Assembly (NCBI GenBank): GCA_015680685.1
Contig: MNCI01014738.1
Span: 292,836 to 356,835 of the forward strand
DNA from: Gnetum montanum
Taxonomy: Eukaryota; Streptophyta; Gnetopsida; Gnetales; Gnetaceae
DNA length: 64,000 nucleotides
Direction of reading: 5' to 3'
Shown piece after piece: positions 1 through 11,195 of the stretch. The notes beneath the pieces were generated by a model, which saw only the letters and a program-made list of their open reading frames with translations, was not told where the DNA came from and did not search any database. How positions within the stretch are numbered: the stretch's first letter is position 1; each line of letters starts with the position of its first letter. A program made the position numbers and the translations under genes.

Positions 1-378
1 GCTACCGCCAATGGATCACACTACCACTCTTGCCATACTACAAGTAGGAGTTGCCCCCATGGCTCCCTAGCCATCTACAACGTCATTGGATCTAGATCAA
101 GCATTTCAGCTCATCCAAACTCTCACTGAGGAAATAAAATGCTTCAAAGCTGTTGGGTCTCACATGGTACAAGTCATGGACTTTTACTAGGATGACCTTG
201 TTAACACTACAATCCCCATGTTGACATTACCCTTGGGGATGTCTCTTCCCCACTTCACGAAGTATGATGGGGAGGGAGATCCCAATGCTCATCTTGTCAT
301 CTTCAGGTCTGATTGTTTGCTACTGTAGCAATGGCCACACATGATCATTCACATCTTTGCCATGTCCCTAGCTAGGAA
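1..378. repeat. Inverted duplication, left arm (partner 1500-1877)
   Basis: This stretch of the gag 5' region reappears in reverse complement at 1500-1877. Base n pairs with 1878 minus n along the arm with no obvious indel: 1-21 matches 1857-1877 and 357-377 matches 1501-1521, with scattered substitutions between. The left arm may extend beyond the window start, because the right copy continues into more upstream gag. Confidence 0.85.
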
Positions 379-1246
379 AGCCCTATATTGGTACCATGCA
401 TTACCACGTTCATCCATTTCAACTCTAGAAGAGCTGCTAACCTAGTTCGTGACACACTTCAAGTATAACTTGAAGTAAGAAACCATGCTTGATCAGCTAA
501 TGAATGTGAAACAAGACCCATTAGAACCAGTCCAAAAATTCATTCAACATTGGAGCGCAACCCTTAACGAAATCCACAAGCCCATTGCAGATGTCCACTT
601 GCTGGCCATCTTTAAGGGTGCAGTAAACGACTTCATCAAGTCCAAACTGTATTACCTCGCTCCTCGATCTCTTAGTCAGGATTTCTCTCAAACTAAGAGC
701 ATACAAGATGTTGCCAAAGCGAGCAGAGACCCCACCTACATCGCTTACAAAATCGCCTTTGCAAAGAAGGAAAAAGACAAAGACCTAACAACCACAGTGG
801 CCACTATGGTAACTAAGGCTAAGCCCAAACCTAGTAACAATAGTAGCAGGAATGGCAAGAAACTAGCCACACTAGTGGCTAACCCTGCGCCCAAGCCGAG
901 CCATGTGCCACAACCTGTTGCACCCACGCCCAAGAGATCTGTGAAACCTAAACCCAACTTTGAGTGCAAAGACCACTCAAACTACACCTCACTACCTCTA
1001 AAGCCCTTAGATCTCCTAAAGCAACTATTTGTAGCAGGGTACATCCAACACGAGAAAATGTTGGAAGAGGAAAATTCAAGACATCAATGCTACTATGAGC
1101 TCCTCAGGAATCCCTAGTTGGCCCTGCCCAATGAGCCTCTAGTTCCTAGAGGTTTCAGGCTAGACAGGTTTTGTGACTACCATCAACAGTGTGGTCACAA
1201 CATGGATTATTATCTATTGTTGCAAGATGACATCCAAAGATTACTG
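2..1246 (+). pseudogene. gag: Tat-like Ty3/gypsy gag remnant, cut by the window edge (element A)
   Basis: Gag builds the virus-like particle that packages retrotransposon RNA. One frame reads from the window start to about 1246 with a few stops (for example TAG at 326 and 443). Landmarks are LPHFTKYDGEGDPNAHL near 245, a KALYWYHALP block near 375-410, MLDQLMNVKQDPLEP from 485, and a degenerate zinc-knuckle-like CDYHQQCGH near 1174. The part at 485-1117 is open and lysine/proline rich toward its end. The same blocks recur in the gag of element C (11590-12500), so the two are one family. The true start lies upstream of the window. Beyond 1246 the frame runs straight into integrase sequence. Dead copy; the family call rests on the shared gag with the dual-RNase-H element C. 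Confidence 0.8.
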
Positions 1247-1275
1247 ATAATAGACCACAATTCAGTAGTGTCAAT

Positions 1276-1470
1276 CCTAATGGCCATCATTACTGATAAC
1301 GAACCACAATTCAGTAGTGTCGAAACAAAAACCTTCTGCGACAACTTAGGCATTAAACATTCGTTCTCTTCCCCATATTACCCTAGAGTAATGGGTAGGC
1401 TGAAGCTATGAACAAGATTGTCATCTTAGTGCTAAATAAGATGCTTACGTAGAGTAAGAGAAAATGACAT
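1276..1470 (+). pseudogene. Integrase core scrap fused behind gag
   Basis: After the gag knuckle the reading changes to an integrase catalytic-core piece: ITDNEPQFSS, then CDNLGIKHSFSSPYYP, the usual Ty3/gypsy stretch around the second catalytic Asp. A frame slip near 1405 is followed by MNKIVILVLNKML, the expected continuation. Protease, RT, RNase H and the integrase N-terminus are absent between gag and this piece, so about 3 kb of pol was lost. The join carries a short duplicated block (see findings). Non-functional. Confidence 0.75.
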
Positions 1471-1471
1471 G

Positions 1472-1500
1472 AACACGCATCAAAGAAACTAAAAATTGGT
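1472..1500. repeat. 29-bp direct repeat, copy 1 (copy 2 at 2273-2301)
   Basis: The block beginning AACACGCATCAAAGAAAC sits just before the inverted gag segment, and an almost identical block (AACACACATCAAAGAAAC start) sits just after it at 2273-2301. The inverted segment is thus bracketed by direct repeats. Confidence 0.75.
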
Positions 1501-1877
1501 TCCTAGCTAGGGACATGGCAAAAATATGAATGATCGTGTGCAGCCATTGCTACAGTAGCAAACAATTAGACCTGAAGGTGACAAGATGAGCATTGGGATC
1601 TCCCTCCCCATCGTACTTCGTGAAGTGGGGAAGAGACATCCCCAGGGGTAATGTCAACATGGGGATTGTAGTGTTAACAAGGTCATCCTAGTAAAAGTCC
1701 ATGACTTGTACCATGTCAGACCCAACAACTTTGAGGCATTTTATTTCCTCAGTGAGAGTTTGGATGAGCTGAAATGCTTGATCTAGACCCAATGACATTG
1801 TAGATGGCTAGGGAGCCACGGGGGCAACTCCTACTTGTAGTATGGCAAGAGTGGCAGTGTGATCCATCGGCGGTAGC
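1500..1877. repeat. Inverted duplication, right arm
   Basis: Reverse-complement partner of 1-378, separated by about 1.1 kb of gag and integrase remnant. It is the inner end of a longer minus-strand gag segment that runs to about 2221. Confidence 0.85.
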
Positions 1878-2221
1878 GTTGGGACAACCCCCATGAGCGG
1901 TGCTGCTTGTGTTGCCCACCACCCAGTAGGTGGTGTTGTTAGGGTAGCAACCGCGGGTTAGGCTACCAGATGGACTACTTGTGTCACCAGCAGCATGGAC
2001 CATTGCCCTGTGTTAGGTTGCACCATATGCAAGGCTTGGTGTACTTGAGAATGTACGTAGTGCAACATTTGCGACAGTTGTTGAGTAGGTGGAGAAGTAA
2101 ATGGGGCCCACCATGGGGACGGGCCGGGGCTCACCATAGTGGGTGGAATAGATGTGAATGCAGGAATAGAGGTAGCAGTTGTGTATGTTTGCGAAGTAGG
2201 TATGGTATGCACATGTGGCAA
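1501..2221 (-). pseudogene. gag: Antisense copy of the gag N-terminal region
   Basis: Read on the minus strand from about 2221 down, this gives a proline, threonine and serine rich leader (PGPSPWWAPFTSPP, then Gln/His-rich sequence), followed by the same gag sequence that starts the window. It preserves the gag 5' region lying upstream of the window. It is inverted relative to the gag at 2-1246, so it is a duplication-inversion product, not a separate gene. Stops and a frame change near 1990 rule out function. Confidence 0.65.
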
Positions 2222-2339
2222 AAATATAAAAATTGGTCCCTAGCTAGGAAAAAATATGAACCTTTTCCTAAGAACACACATCAAAGAAACTAAAAATTGG
2301 TACTAGTTTTAGGCCCATAATGTATCAATAGATGTAGTA

Positions 2340-3010
2340 TAATGTTGGAGCTATTTAATGATAAAAATCAAATGTGCTCTTAAGTATCCAACTTTAGAAA
2401 GAAAATTCAAGGATGAGGACAAGGTAACCATGTCTCTCTTGATGTAGCCTTGGAAAGCCACTATGCTCTTCTTCATAGATTCCTGGGCCTTGGCTTTTCT
2501 AAAAAGAAGCAACTATGCCATATCATAGATGGACTCTACAATAAGACAAGAGAGACTCTTGGGATCTATGCCCAAGAAAGATTATCTAAAATTAGAGTCC
2601 ATCAGCTTTAAAGGATTATTAATCAAGTGGAAAAAGAAGAAGAAGAACTAAAAAATAAAGAACATGTAAAGAAGTATAATAGAAATCTCTTAATTTACAA
2701 AAAGAATATACATATCTATGAACGTGATGAAGAAGCACTATTAGATGAGGTAGTGCAAAGGAAAACTTCACCTATTCAAAAACCAATTATATAAATTTTG
2801 GCAAATGATGATAAAATACGGAACTCAATAGAAAAAAAATTTAAATAATACTAAATCCCATAGATGAAAATTTAGAACAAGGAAGAGCCAAAGACAAAAA
2901 TGAAAGAAAGAAGCAAGAGTCAAGAAAGAACTACTATTAGCACAAAGGAAAAGCAGCTTTCATAGCGAAGGTTGAAGACCTTGAATTTAATGATAATGTC
3001 ACACTTAAAG
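2340..3010 (+). pseudogene. gag: Athila-like gag remnant
   Basis: Matches the gag of element E at about 54940-55620, including the segment around the former RETLGTY-like block and the run of lysines and glutamates before the spacer. Reading frames change repeatedly. In E this region encodes a helix-rich capsid segment. Here only pieces of tens of codons are open. The C-terminal part (2940-3010) corresponds to the acidic stretch just before the gag-protease spacer. Confidence 0.6.
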
Positions 3011-3659
3011 AAATCTAGGGTTTATGCCTTAATTCCAAACTTTATCAATATGTAAGACCCATGGAGGTTGTCTTATCCTCAAAGAAACTACTGGAAAACT
3101 TATCTTCAATAATAGTATTATTCAAGTTGGGCTTCACCTCAACATCAAGAGTATTACTAATAGTGTCAAAATCCATAGTCATGGGAGATACTGCAACAAA
3201 TGCAATAATATCCCTGTAGGTAACTTGATCCTTACAAATATTACATTTAATAATCTATATCTCTTAGTAGCTCTACCACTCATATTTCTATTTACCATTA
3301 TTATCCCATAGAGTAATACAAACCTACAATTCCATGTGCTAAATCTTCTTCCACTTATATTTTTCATCCTCTAGAACACTCTTAATCTCACACCCCAAAC
3401 TCATTGTTATCTTCTTTACCAATGCAAGGAGAAATTCCTTCACAAACTTAACAATGAAATTCCACATTAGTTGTAATTTTGCAAATGGATGACAACTTAA
3501 TTAGTCCCAAGCACAAGGCTTCAAAATGATCATTTTGTAGGCTAGGCAATCAACCCAAATCTTCATAGGCATCTATGGTTGTGGATTCGACACCAAAAAC
3601 CTCCCAAATAAAATTTGAGTCACCTCCAAATCAAACTACTTCCAACATATACATTGTCA

Positions 3660-4115
3660 TGCTCACTCATGAAACTACAAACTTCATAGGAAGTCCCTTG
3701 ATTGATTTACAAATCATATGAAATGCTTCATGCAAAAATTTACCAGATTTATGTTCTAGAGTTAATTTGATTTCTTATGAAACATATAAGACATTGAACC
3801 TACCATCATTAAGGAAATGCAACATCATGTTGGAGTTTGCATACTAGTCCATCACTATTCCCTTTGGACTAGTAGAAGATATTATGATCACCATTAGTTG
3901 TTGGTAATACCCTATTGATTTCTTGGTGACCCATATGAATAATTATAAGAGGGACTTTTCCATCATCATGGAAAGAGCTTGGTTAAGCACAATTACTACC
4001 AAGCTAGGAATCAGAGACCTATCCTTGAAAATTTTTAAGAAAAATTGGCATGAAATGATAAAGAAGAAGAAAATTCCATGCATCTCATTCAAATAAGTAA
4101 GGTGCAACTACATGT
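3660..4115 (+). pseudogene. Aspartic protease domain remnant (element B)
   Basis: Collinear with the E protease (56340-56750). Recognisable pieces are SPLIDLQII near 3690, RVNLISYET near 3757, then FGLVEDI near 3860 and IIMERAWLSTI near 3965. The active-site motif, D-S-G-S-S in E, has decayed to D-L-C-S here, so the catalytic triplet is lost. In-frame stops confirm it is dead. Confidence 0.7.
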
Positions 4116-4239
4116 AAAAAATATTAGCTATCAAAAGAAGGATTATTATAGCATGTAGATCATGTTTTGAACTATTCAATGTACAAAGGTTTCTATATAA
4201 AACTACTACAAAGCAAGATGGCACCTAATCATTAACTTT

Positions 4240-4575
4240 GGAAGAGTTTTGTAGTTCCATAATATACATGAAACCAAAAAAAGACCCTTGTAAGTACCAA
4301 AAAGAAACAAACTCTACCATGTAAACAACTGAGCAAGTAAACATGCATTGGGGATATTTGAAGATTCTAAAAATTCCTAAACTAAAACCCTTAGAGTTGA
4401 AAACATTACAAGAATCTTTTAAATACGTGTTTCTGAACAATGGAAAATTAGTAATTATGAATGCTAGGATCATCAAAGACCAAAAATAAAAGCTATTAGA
4501 AGTTATAAATATATGGTCAATAGTATTTGCCTACTTATATGATGAAATCACAAGTATTGACTCATGCATATGAGG
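4240..4575 (+). pseudogene. Protease-RT linker remnant (element B)
   Basis: Collinear with E about 57060-57250: a Leu/Lys-rich stretch, then FLNNGKLVIMNARI and the acidic block before RT (FAYLYDEITSID). The homology stops at about 4575, where RT should begin, and resumes at about 4940 in RNase H. The approximately 1 kb RT domain is therefore absent. Confidence 0.65.
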
Positions 4576-4582
4576 ATCAAGA

Positions 4583-4930
4583 ACTTAGGAGGGTTGAATA
4601 AGTTCCCCAACTTGAAATCAAACTTGTCACACAAAACACATCAAAATTTACATGGTTCCCCAACATGGGTGGTCCACACTCGAAGGGTAGATTCCTTGCA
4701 CACCTCTAGACTTTTTTTCTTCCAAAATGTGATTTAGAGGACACCACAACCTTTATAAGATTTGAGCTCCACTATGGTGAGTTTCTTGACTGCAAAATTT
4801 CTTCACCACAAAAGATTCCAACAAGCTCAAAATGTGGTTTAGAGTATCCCACAGCCTTTACAAAATTGAGCTATGCTCTACAAGCCTCTAATTAGTCTAG
4901 ACCATTTAACTTTTCCTTAGAAATAATTAT
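4583..4930 (-). mobile_element. Copia LTR fragment in antisense, in place of RT
   Basis: Reverse complement of part of the LTR of the 29.6-38.5 kb copia element. It shares TTCCCCAACWTGGGTRGT, ATTCCTTGCAYACCT, the TTCCAAAATGTG block and the GAGCTCCACTA block, and pairs in order with 30180-30310. It contains a partial internal duplication: the short TTCCCCAAC and TGTGRTTTAGAG motifs occur twice. Edges are approximate. Confidence 0.75.
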
Positions 4931-4939
4931 TACATAATT

Positions 4940-6640
4940 AGATGAGCAGAAACATTCATACTACATCCTTTATGCAATTAGAAGTATTGCATGTACACAA
5001 CTAAAATACACTACAATAAAGAGGGAACTAAAGATCATGGTGTGCACCTTAGAAATATTTAGGCACTATGTGCTTGGATATCTAGTTTTGTACACACATA
5101 TTTTAGTGTAATACACTTTCTAATGAACAAACCAATAATTAGTCCCTGTATCATACAATGGCCCATGATTTTATAGAAGTTTAATCTTACAATGATTAAC
5201 AAGAAAGAAACTGAAAAATTAATTGGAGATCATTTATCTAAATTATAATATAATAACAAGGCTAATGAAAAGCCTCTTTTTGATCAAGTTATTGATGAAA
5301 TACTTTTTACAAAAAACAAAAAAAAAACAAAGCAATGACAATACCATTCCCAGGAAAACCATGGTATCTAAACTTCCTCTCATATATACTTACATAGGAG
5401 ATTCCAACTAAATGGGACAAGAAGAAACACCAATACTTATTTACCAAGTCAAGCATTACATAGGTATAGTAGGCAACCTCTTTAAAAGTTTTACAAATAA
5501 CTTGGCGTGATGGTCATGTTTGATGAAGATTAATTTAAAATTCTCCAAGATACTCACAAAGGATTTTGTGGAGTCCACTACACAAGAAGAAGAATGACCA
5601 TCAAAATTTTCATGACAAGGTATTTTTGGTTTTTAATCTTTAGGAATATACATTGCTGCATCAAATCCTATGAGTAATGCCAAAGAGATGAAGGAATGAC
5701 TACTAGGTTATAGGATTCTTAACAATGGATCCAACAATTAGAACCTTATGATCTTTGGGAAATTGATTTTATGGATTTCATCACATCCACATCAAATGGT
5801 AAATCCTACAACATCATTGTAGTAAACTATTTCACAAAGTGAGTAAAGGCTATAGTAGTAATAGATTTTACATCCACAATCACAATCATGTTTTTTCAAC
5901 AAAGTATGGTAAAAAGGTTTGATGTCCCTAGGACACTTATTTCTAATAAAGGAACTCATTTCATAGGTGCTACTTTGAAGAAACTGATTAGATGCCTTGG
6001 TAGAACATACTTTAATATTTTGTCATTCCTAAAAAATGATTTAGCAAAGTTAATGAATAAAAAAATAACATGAATCCTTACTATAACCATTAGCAAATAT
6101 AGACAAGATTGAATCACAAAATGATGCCTTTTGAGCCTACCATTCCACCTAAAAAATCTTTATAGGATACTCATTTTATGTGTTGTTGTTTGAAAAGCTA
6201 CCAAAACTTCCCATCCAAGCAAAGTTACATACACTCAACAAAACCTATGAGTTTAATCTCAACATCAATCTAGCACAAAAAAATACCTCATGAAGCTTAA
6301 TGCACTAGATGAGAATAGATGAGCATCCCTTATGATGACCAAAGTGCACAAGGCATATATCAAATAATGTCATGATACTAAGATATAAAAAGTGTATTTT
6401 TAACTAAGAGATAAGGTCATTTACTTGAACTTTACATATGTACATCAATGAACAAAATTTCAAACATTATGAAGTGGAACCTACAGTATTCACTTCATTT
6501 TTCATTCAAGAACCATGAAAACTACAACACTGATTACTTAGACAAGCTAATTTTTATTAACACACAACAAGTTAAATCATTTAAGGATTATCTAGTAGCC
6601 AAAAATGATAATTATATCTTAACCAATGGTTAATCCCACT
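4940..6640 (+). pseudogene. RNase H and integrase remnant (element B)
   Basis: 4940-5260 matches the E RNase H C-terminal half (tyrosine-histidine block, then GDHLSKL-like end). 5550-5690 keeps the integrase HHCC zinc region (HKGFCGVHY... then C...CQRDEG) with one Cys altered. 5745-6080 is the catalytic core: IDFMDFI with the first Asp, then VPRTLISNKGTHF, where the second Asp is Asn. 6360-6640 is the C-terminal DNA-binding part. Multiple frames and stops. A 61-codon open piece lies at 5888-6073. Confidence 0.75.
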
Positions 6641-7184
6641 CAAATTATCATGCAACTTAGTTGTGGTGTAGATACCCAGCTGATCAAATATCCTATGAGA
6701 ACCTATATTTCACCCTTTTTACAGTTTCTTTTTATTTTCTTAGTTCTTTATATGTTTTCTATTTTTTTTAATTTTTTATTTTTTTTGAGTCATTTTATAT
6801 TTCAAACCTCTTTATTTTGATCTTCCAGTTACATTAATAAGAATTATTATTTATGTATAGGCCAAGTTTATTATTTGTATAGTGTCCTATGCTATCAAGA
6901 TGATTAGATAAGTAGCTGTGTAAAGTAGTGAAACCATGTCACCCATCCCTCTAGTTTCTATCAATACGAGATCTTCACCTTGAAAGTAGTATCATTCTTC
7001 TCACATTGAAACTAAAATTAACTCATGACCTTTATGGCTTAAGTGGGAAATACTAGAAGGGAATTGAAAAGGATGTGATATTAAGAGGACTTGGTAATTC
7101 TCTATACTTCCTCTATGCTTCCTACTACTTTATGTATTGATGTTGTTACTCATGTTTAATTTTGATGGAAGCATGTTCTTAAAT

Positions 7185-7495
7185 AAGTGTTGTCTTACCA
7201 TGTCACTAGAAAAGACAAGTTACCCATGTCTAAAGATATTCCTCTAGTAAGAAAAGCATAGTCATTAATTAATTAATTCACAAAAGAAACATGATTCTTA
7301 GGATACTACTAGAAAGACATGTTACCCATACTTGAAGATAGGATACTTCCAAGAGTCTAAAAGGCCTCTTGGACTAGTCTCATTATGTGACTAGAAAGAT
7401 GTTACCTATGTCTAAAGGTACTCCTTTGGATTAGCAATAACTATGGGGCTAGAAAGACATCTTATCCATGCTTGAAGGCACCCATCTAACCAATG
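7185..7495 (+). repeat. Degenerate tandem repeat, four units, in the 3' region of element B
   Basis: A unit of roughly 65-100 bp starting near CTAGAAARACATGTTACCCAT recurs around 7208, 7308, 7385 and 7448. Each ends in a variant of CTAAAGGTACTCC. A single copy of the unit (AAACACATGTTACCCATG) is present in element E at about 60660, so B expanded it or E lost copies. Confidence 0.7.
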
Positions 7496-7499
7496 TCCA

Positions 7500-8760
7500 A
7501 GGTTTCTTAAATTTCAATATTTAAGTAATTAATTAATCAAAAAATAGTTCCTTATTTACTTTTGTTGAGTAGTAACATTTTCATATGGTTATGATGGTGC
7601 TATGATTATAAGTTTGGGACAAGGCAATCTAATGTCACTAGTAAAGGTATGGACTTGGTTTAAAACCTAGATGAATAGGTATGATGATTATTTTAATCAT
7701 ATTTAACATAAGAATATAATGCAAACATGGTAAATCATCTCACATTCCTATCTCTACAATCCTTTATTTCTACATTATTTACCTCACTATTACATTGAAT
7801 TGTTTACCTAATAATTTTGTTTTGTATAATGCACAATTTCAAAGATAATAGTTTCATGCATATGACCAATAGACTTGATCAATGTTCAATTTCTAGTATG
7901 TCTATGAACATCTTATGGGATGGTTATACAAGGACATCAAAGATTAAAACTTGCATTGGGGAAGATCTACTTGAATAATGTTTGAACGTCCATTCTCTAC
8001 ACCACCTTCACATACCCAAAACATTAACCTATAACTCTGAGTTCAAATGCATTATCATTTTTTATTCATCTTCTCAAGAGCCTCTCATGTTATTACCTTG
8101 TATATATTGTATAAACTTCATCAACCTCATGAGAATTCACTTGATCATCACAATAGTAGCCTCTTATCCAAATTCCTTTTATGACTCCCATTTGACTTAA
8201 ATATCTCTCCAAAATTTGCAAAAATAGGATCAAAAAATAAAAGAAAAATTGTTAACTTTAGTCACATTGATGCTACAACATCAATAGAGCATCCTTCATG
8301 AATGCATCAACATTAATGTGGTATAGAATTCCTATATATACATGTGAGTTGTTGTCAATTTTTTACAATTTGCGCTTAAATGAGAAGGAAGTTTTTACTA
8401 TTTTAAGAGCCCAAAGCATTCTAATCATGATATCTAATAAACCATAATCTTTATTTCATCCTTTTTAACATCTATATGCTTATAAATTTATTGTCTTTTT
8501 TGTTGGAAAAAGAAATCAATGATTTCCAATACTTATAAAATCCCAAGTTTTAAAACACTTAAGGTAGCAACACTAAAAACGATTAAAATATTAATATATT
8601 AATAACTATTTTAAGATTTTGAAATGATAGAATCTAGTTACCTATAAGCAATAATGCTATATTTTTACTAGATAAATCAACTCATGAATAATCACATATG
8701 TCAATGCATACATATAAAGATATTTAGGGCTAATAAATGATCATCCATGTGATCATAGAT
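7500..8760. other. No recognisable feature
   Basis: AT-rich sequence between the 3' region of element B and the ORF remnant D. I found no conserved domain, clean LTR end or RNA gene. A short open stretch at 7982-8200 has no recognisable content. Confidence 0.5.
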
Positions 8761-9691
8761 GGCTCTAAACCAAGGACCACAAGTAGAAGGACCTTTACAA
8801 CAAAGGAAAAGGCATCTAAGGGATGGACAAAAATTAACAACAATAGCAACATATAAAACCATAGAAGTAAGAACATATAGCTAAGGCCACACATGCAACT
8901 AGGCCCCTCTATGAGGAGCTAGAAGTGAAGTCTATTTATCAAATTCCCACTAAAGAAACCAAGAAGTCTAGGAAAGATTAAGTACCTAGACCAAGGCCAA
9001 ATCTTGAGGTCACTTTCATTAAGACCTACTTGGAGAAGATCCAAATTATGAAAATCTAGAGTTTAGTTCTTCAAGAATCAAACTTTGATCCATTCATAGA
9101 GTTCACACCTCAAGAAATTAGAGACTAGTTATAGAATTCTCTACTTTAGCCCATAATTCCAAACAATGGGGAATGCTACCTAGTGAAATGTATCTTTTCT
9201 AAAATAACTACCATTTAGATGTTATAGTAAAAATTAAGGACATTACAATTTCCTCCTTAATGAAGATTAAGATAAAGGAATTGAGATTACCCAGTTTAGG
9301 ATTAAAGATTAAGAAGATGTCCACTTAATCAAATATCTAAAAAAAAAAGATGTAGATCCAACTATATTACAATGTTGATCATAAAATGTATGACACTCTC
9401 ACCAAGGTAAAAAGGATATATTTTAATATAGTTGCATAACATCTCAACCCAATAATATAGTCCAACAAGGTGAGATCCTTCTCTACTATGGCATGTGCAA
9501 CTCTTAGTAAGAGGTTTCATGTTAACCTACATAAATTAATATTTCCCAAGATTAAGACGCAATTTAAAGGTAATGATAAAGGTAAAAACATATTCTCCTT
9601 TCCATGATTAATTAGAAAACTTTGCAAAAGTGGTGAAAACATTCATTTGTTAAATGACATCCTCTAAAGGATCACAGTAGCAACATGGTAG
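8760..9691 (+). pseudogene. Retroelement extra-ORF remnant D, first half
   Basis: A decayed coding-like stretch with many stops. The part at 9370-9640 reads as short open pieces such as YNVDHKMYDTLTKV, MACATLSKRFHVNLHKLIFP and SFP-LIRKLCKSGE. The order (hydrophobic block, then SFPxLIxxLCxxAG-like end) recalls the domain annotated in plant genomes as 'putative plant transposon protein', often found in gypsy-type elements. That likeness is from memory and moderate. The region is cut at 9691 by element C and resumes at 28448 in acidic, coiled-coil-like sequence. Confidence 0.4.
9687..9691. repeat. Target site duplication GGTAG, left
   Basis: Identical to 28443-28447 just outside the other LTR, as expected for a 5-bp staggered integrase cut. 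Confidence 0.9.
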
Positions 9692-11166
9692 TGAAACATC
9701 ATAAAAAATTCCATATTATAGCAAATATTCATCACGTAGCTTTCACCTAATGAAACCTAAGGCAAACATTTGTTGTAAATATGAAAATTCTAGCCCACAA
9801 CGGGAAATTTCACTTACTTTATACTTTTGGAACTAAAAAATGCCTCATAAGTGGTCCAAGCCTTATTCCCCTAGTAAAAATAGTCACATAGTGTCTATAT
9901 TTGGACTTGGGGAGGTTAAAAATGCCTTTTGGAATGTAAAAAAAGGTAAGTTGATGGGTTTTATGGGGGGTATACACTTTTCTATTCTAGAAACACATAC
10001 AGGTAGTAAATCTCACCTACCCCTAGTGTGGAAGGATGGGGGTTTTAGAAACTTTCCCCCTTTAGTGTGGAGACCACATGCATAGCTTGGAAACCTTCCC
10101 CCCTTAGCGTGAAAGTTTCCCCATGATATGGAGTCTTCAGCCCCAACATTAAAAATTGCATCCCCCAGCATGGAAGCCACAAAATCTAGATTTCAACACT
10201 TCATGCACTTCAACATTGACCAACCACTTCAGCAAGCATGGTGGAGAGCTCAACGTGGAATTTTTATCCTAGTCGCTATTTATAGTAAATGGAATGGGCA
10301 TGGGAGGAAGCACTTACTATGTATAGTAACCCCCCAAATTTAGGCACCCATCTCACCTAAATTTAATAGCCATTTTATAGCACCATGCATGGACCAAAAC
10401 CTATGAAAACCAACCTCCAACACCATTAACAAGTTCAACAAATTTTGCCATAGAATTACTTTGATAGTTTCACAATTTTTTAGATAGTTAAGAAATTTTC
10501 CAAGTACTAATTCCACACTTGGAGCATTCTCAAGCACTCAAGAGCTCTTACAAGTTCCCATACTTGCATTCTCTTGATCCCTAGCATGGAATCATTATAA
10601 CCTTAAGACTTATGAACTTTTGGAATCAGAGCTGCATTTCTAGGACTCCTAATCCCCAACATGGATCAATCTGGCAATCAAATTTCTCACTTTTCTTACT
10701 CCCCCCAAACAATGATCCAACTTGCAAATCTAAGGTTGCAATGGAGGAGGTTCAATAGCATTAGGAGTGTTTTAGCATCCAAATCTTGGAGCAAATCACA
10801 TTGGCTTTAATGGGCTTTATATTCCTACATAAGTGAACCCTCTTTCTACTCATCTAGGTATCATTTGTACACATTTCTCTAACTTACACTTTATTCTTTC
10901 TCAATAAAGTTTCAAGTTTTATGTTTTATGTACAAAATATATTTGTTTATTATCTATGCATTATTTCAAATCTACTATCAATTTTACATTCTGTTTCATT
11001 TTATTACCACGCTTTGCATTCTGTAAGTCCCTACTTGATCTACCAAAATAGCCAAGGTGCTCCAAATCCCATTTTTTTCATAGAGACCCTGGGAATTTGT
11101 GGATTAAGCAATGGCTGCACTGAGGATCCTCAATCTTATCAGAAACCAAGGTTTTTAGTCGCAATA
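9692..11166 (+). mobile_element. 5' LTR of element C
   Basis: 1475 bp, homologous end to end with 27053-28442. Contains a TATA-like box (CTATTTATAG near 10277) and a polyadenylation-like AATAAAG near 10902, which places U3, R and U5 in the usual order. 10015-10175 has a cluster of short CCTTAGYRTGGAAR-type repeats, and the motif recurs near 10160, 10580 and 10660. The 3' end is set by comparison with the right LTR, which ends CGCAACA. A short ORF inside (9840-10085) is just LTR sequence. Confidence 0.85.
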
Positions 11167-11195
11167 GTTTTTCTTAGCACCAAAAGAAGGGCCTT
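11167..11195 (+). promoter_or_regulatory. Decayed primer binding site
   Basis: Directly after the LTR lies TTAGCACCAAAAGAAGGGC. If A is restored to G at three places it reads as a TGGCGCC-type tRNA 3'-end complement, the class used by many Tat and Athila elements. The tRNA cannot be named with confidence. Confidence 0.45.

Larger units (their letters stand above)
2310..7500 (+). mobile_element. Decayed Athila-like Ty3/gypsy element (element B)
   Basis: Collinear by eye with internal parts of element E (52.7-62.8 kb): gag, protease, RNase H, integrase and the 3' repeat region appear in the same order and strand. No LTRs, primer site or target duplications are recognisable. Every coding part has many stops and small indels, so it is clearly older than E. 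The RT core is missing; an antisense copia LTR fragment (about 4583-4930) occupies its place. Confidence 0.75.

Noticed and set aside
745-969. Minus-strand Leu-rich ORF that looks like a membrane protein
   Set aside because: It is the complement of the Lys/Pro-rich end of gag; the sense frame matches gag of element C.
7982-8200. 72-codon ORF in the gap after element B
   Set aside because: AT-rich, no recognisable motif, of a length expected by chance.
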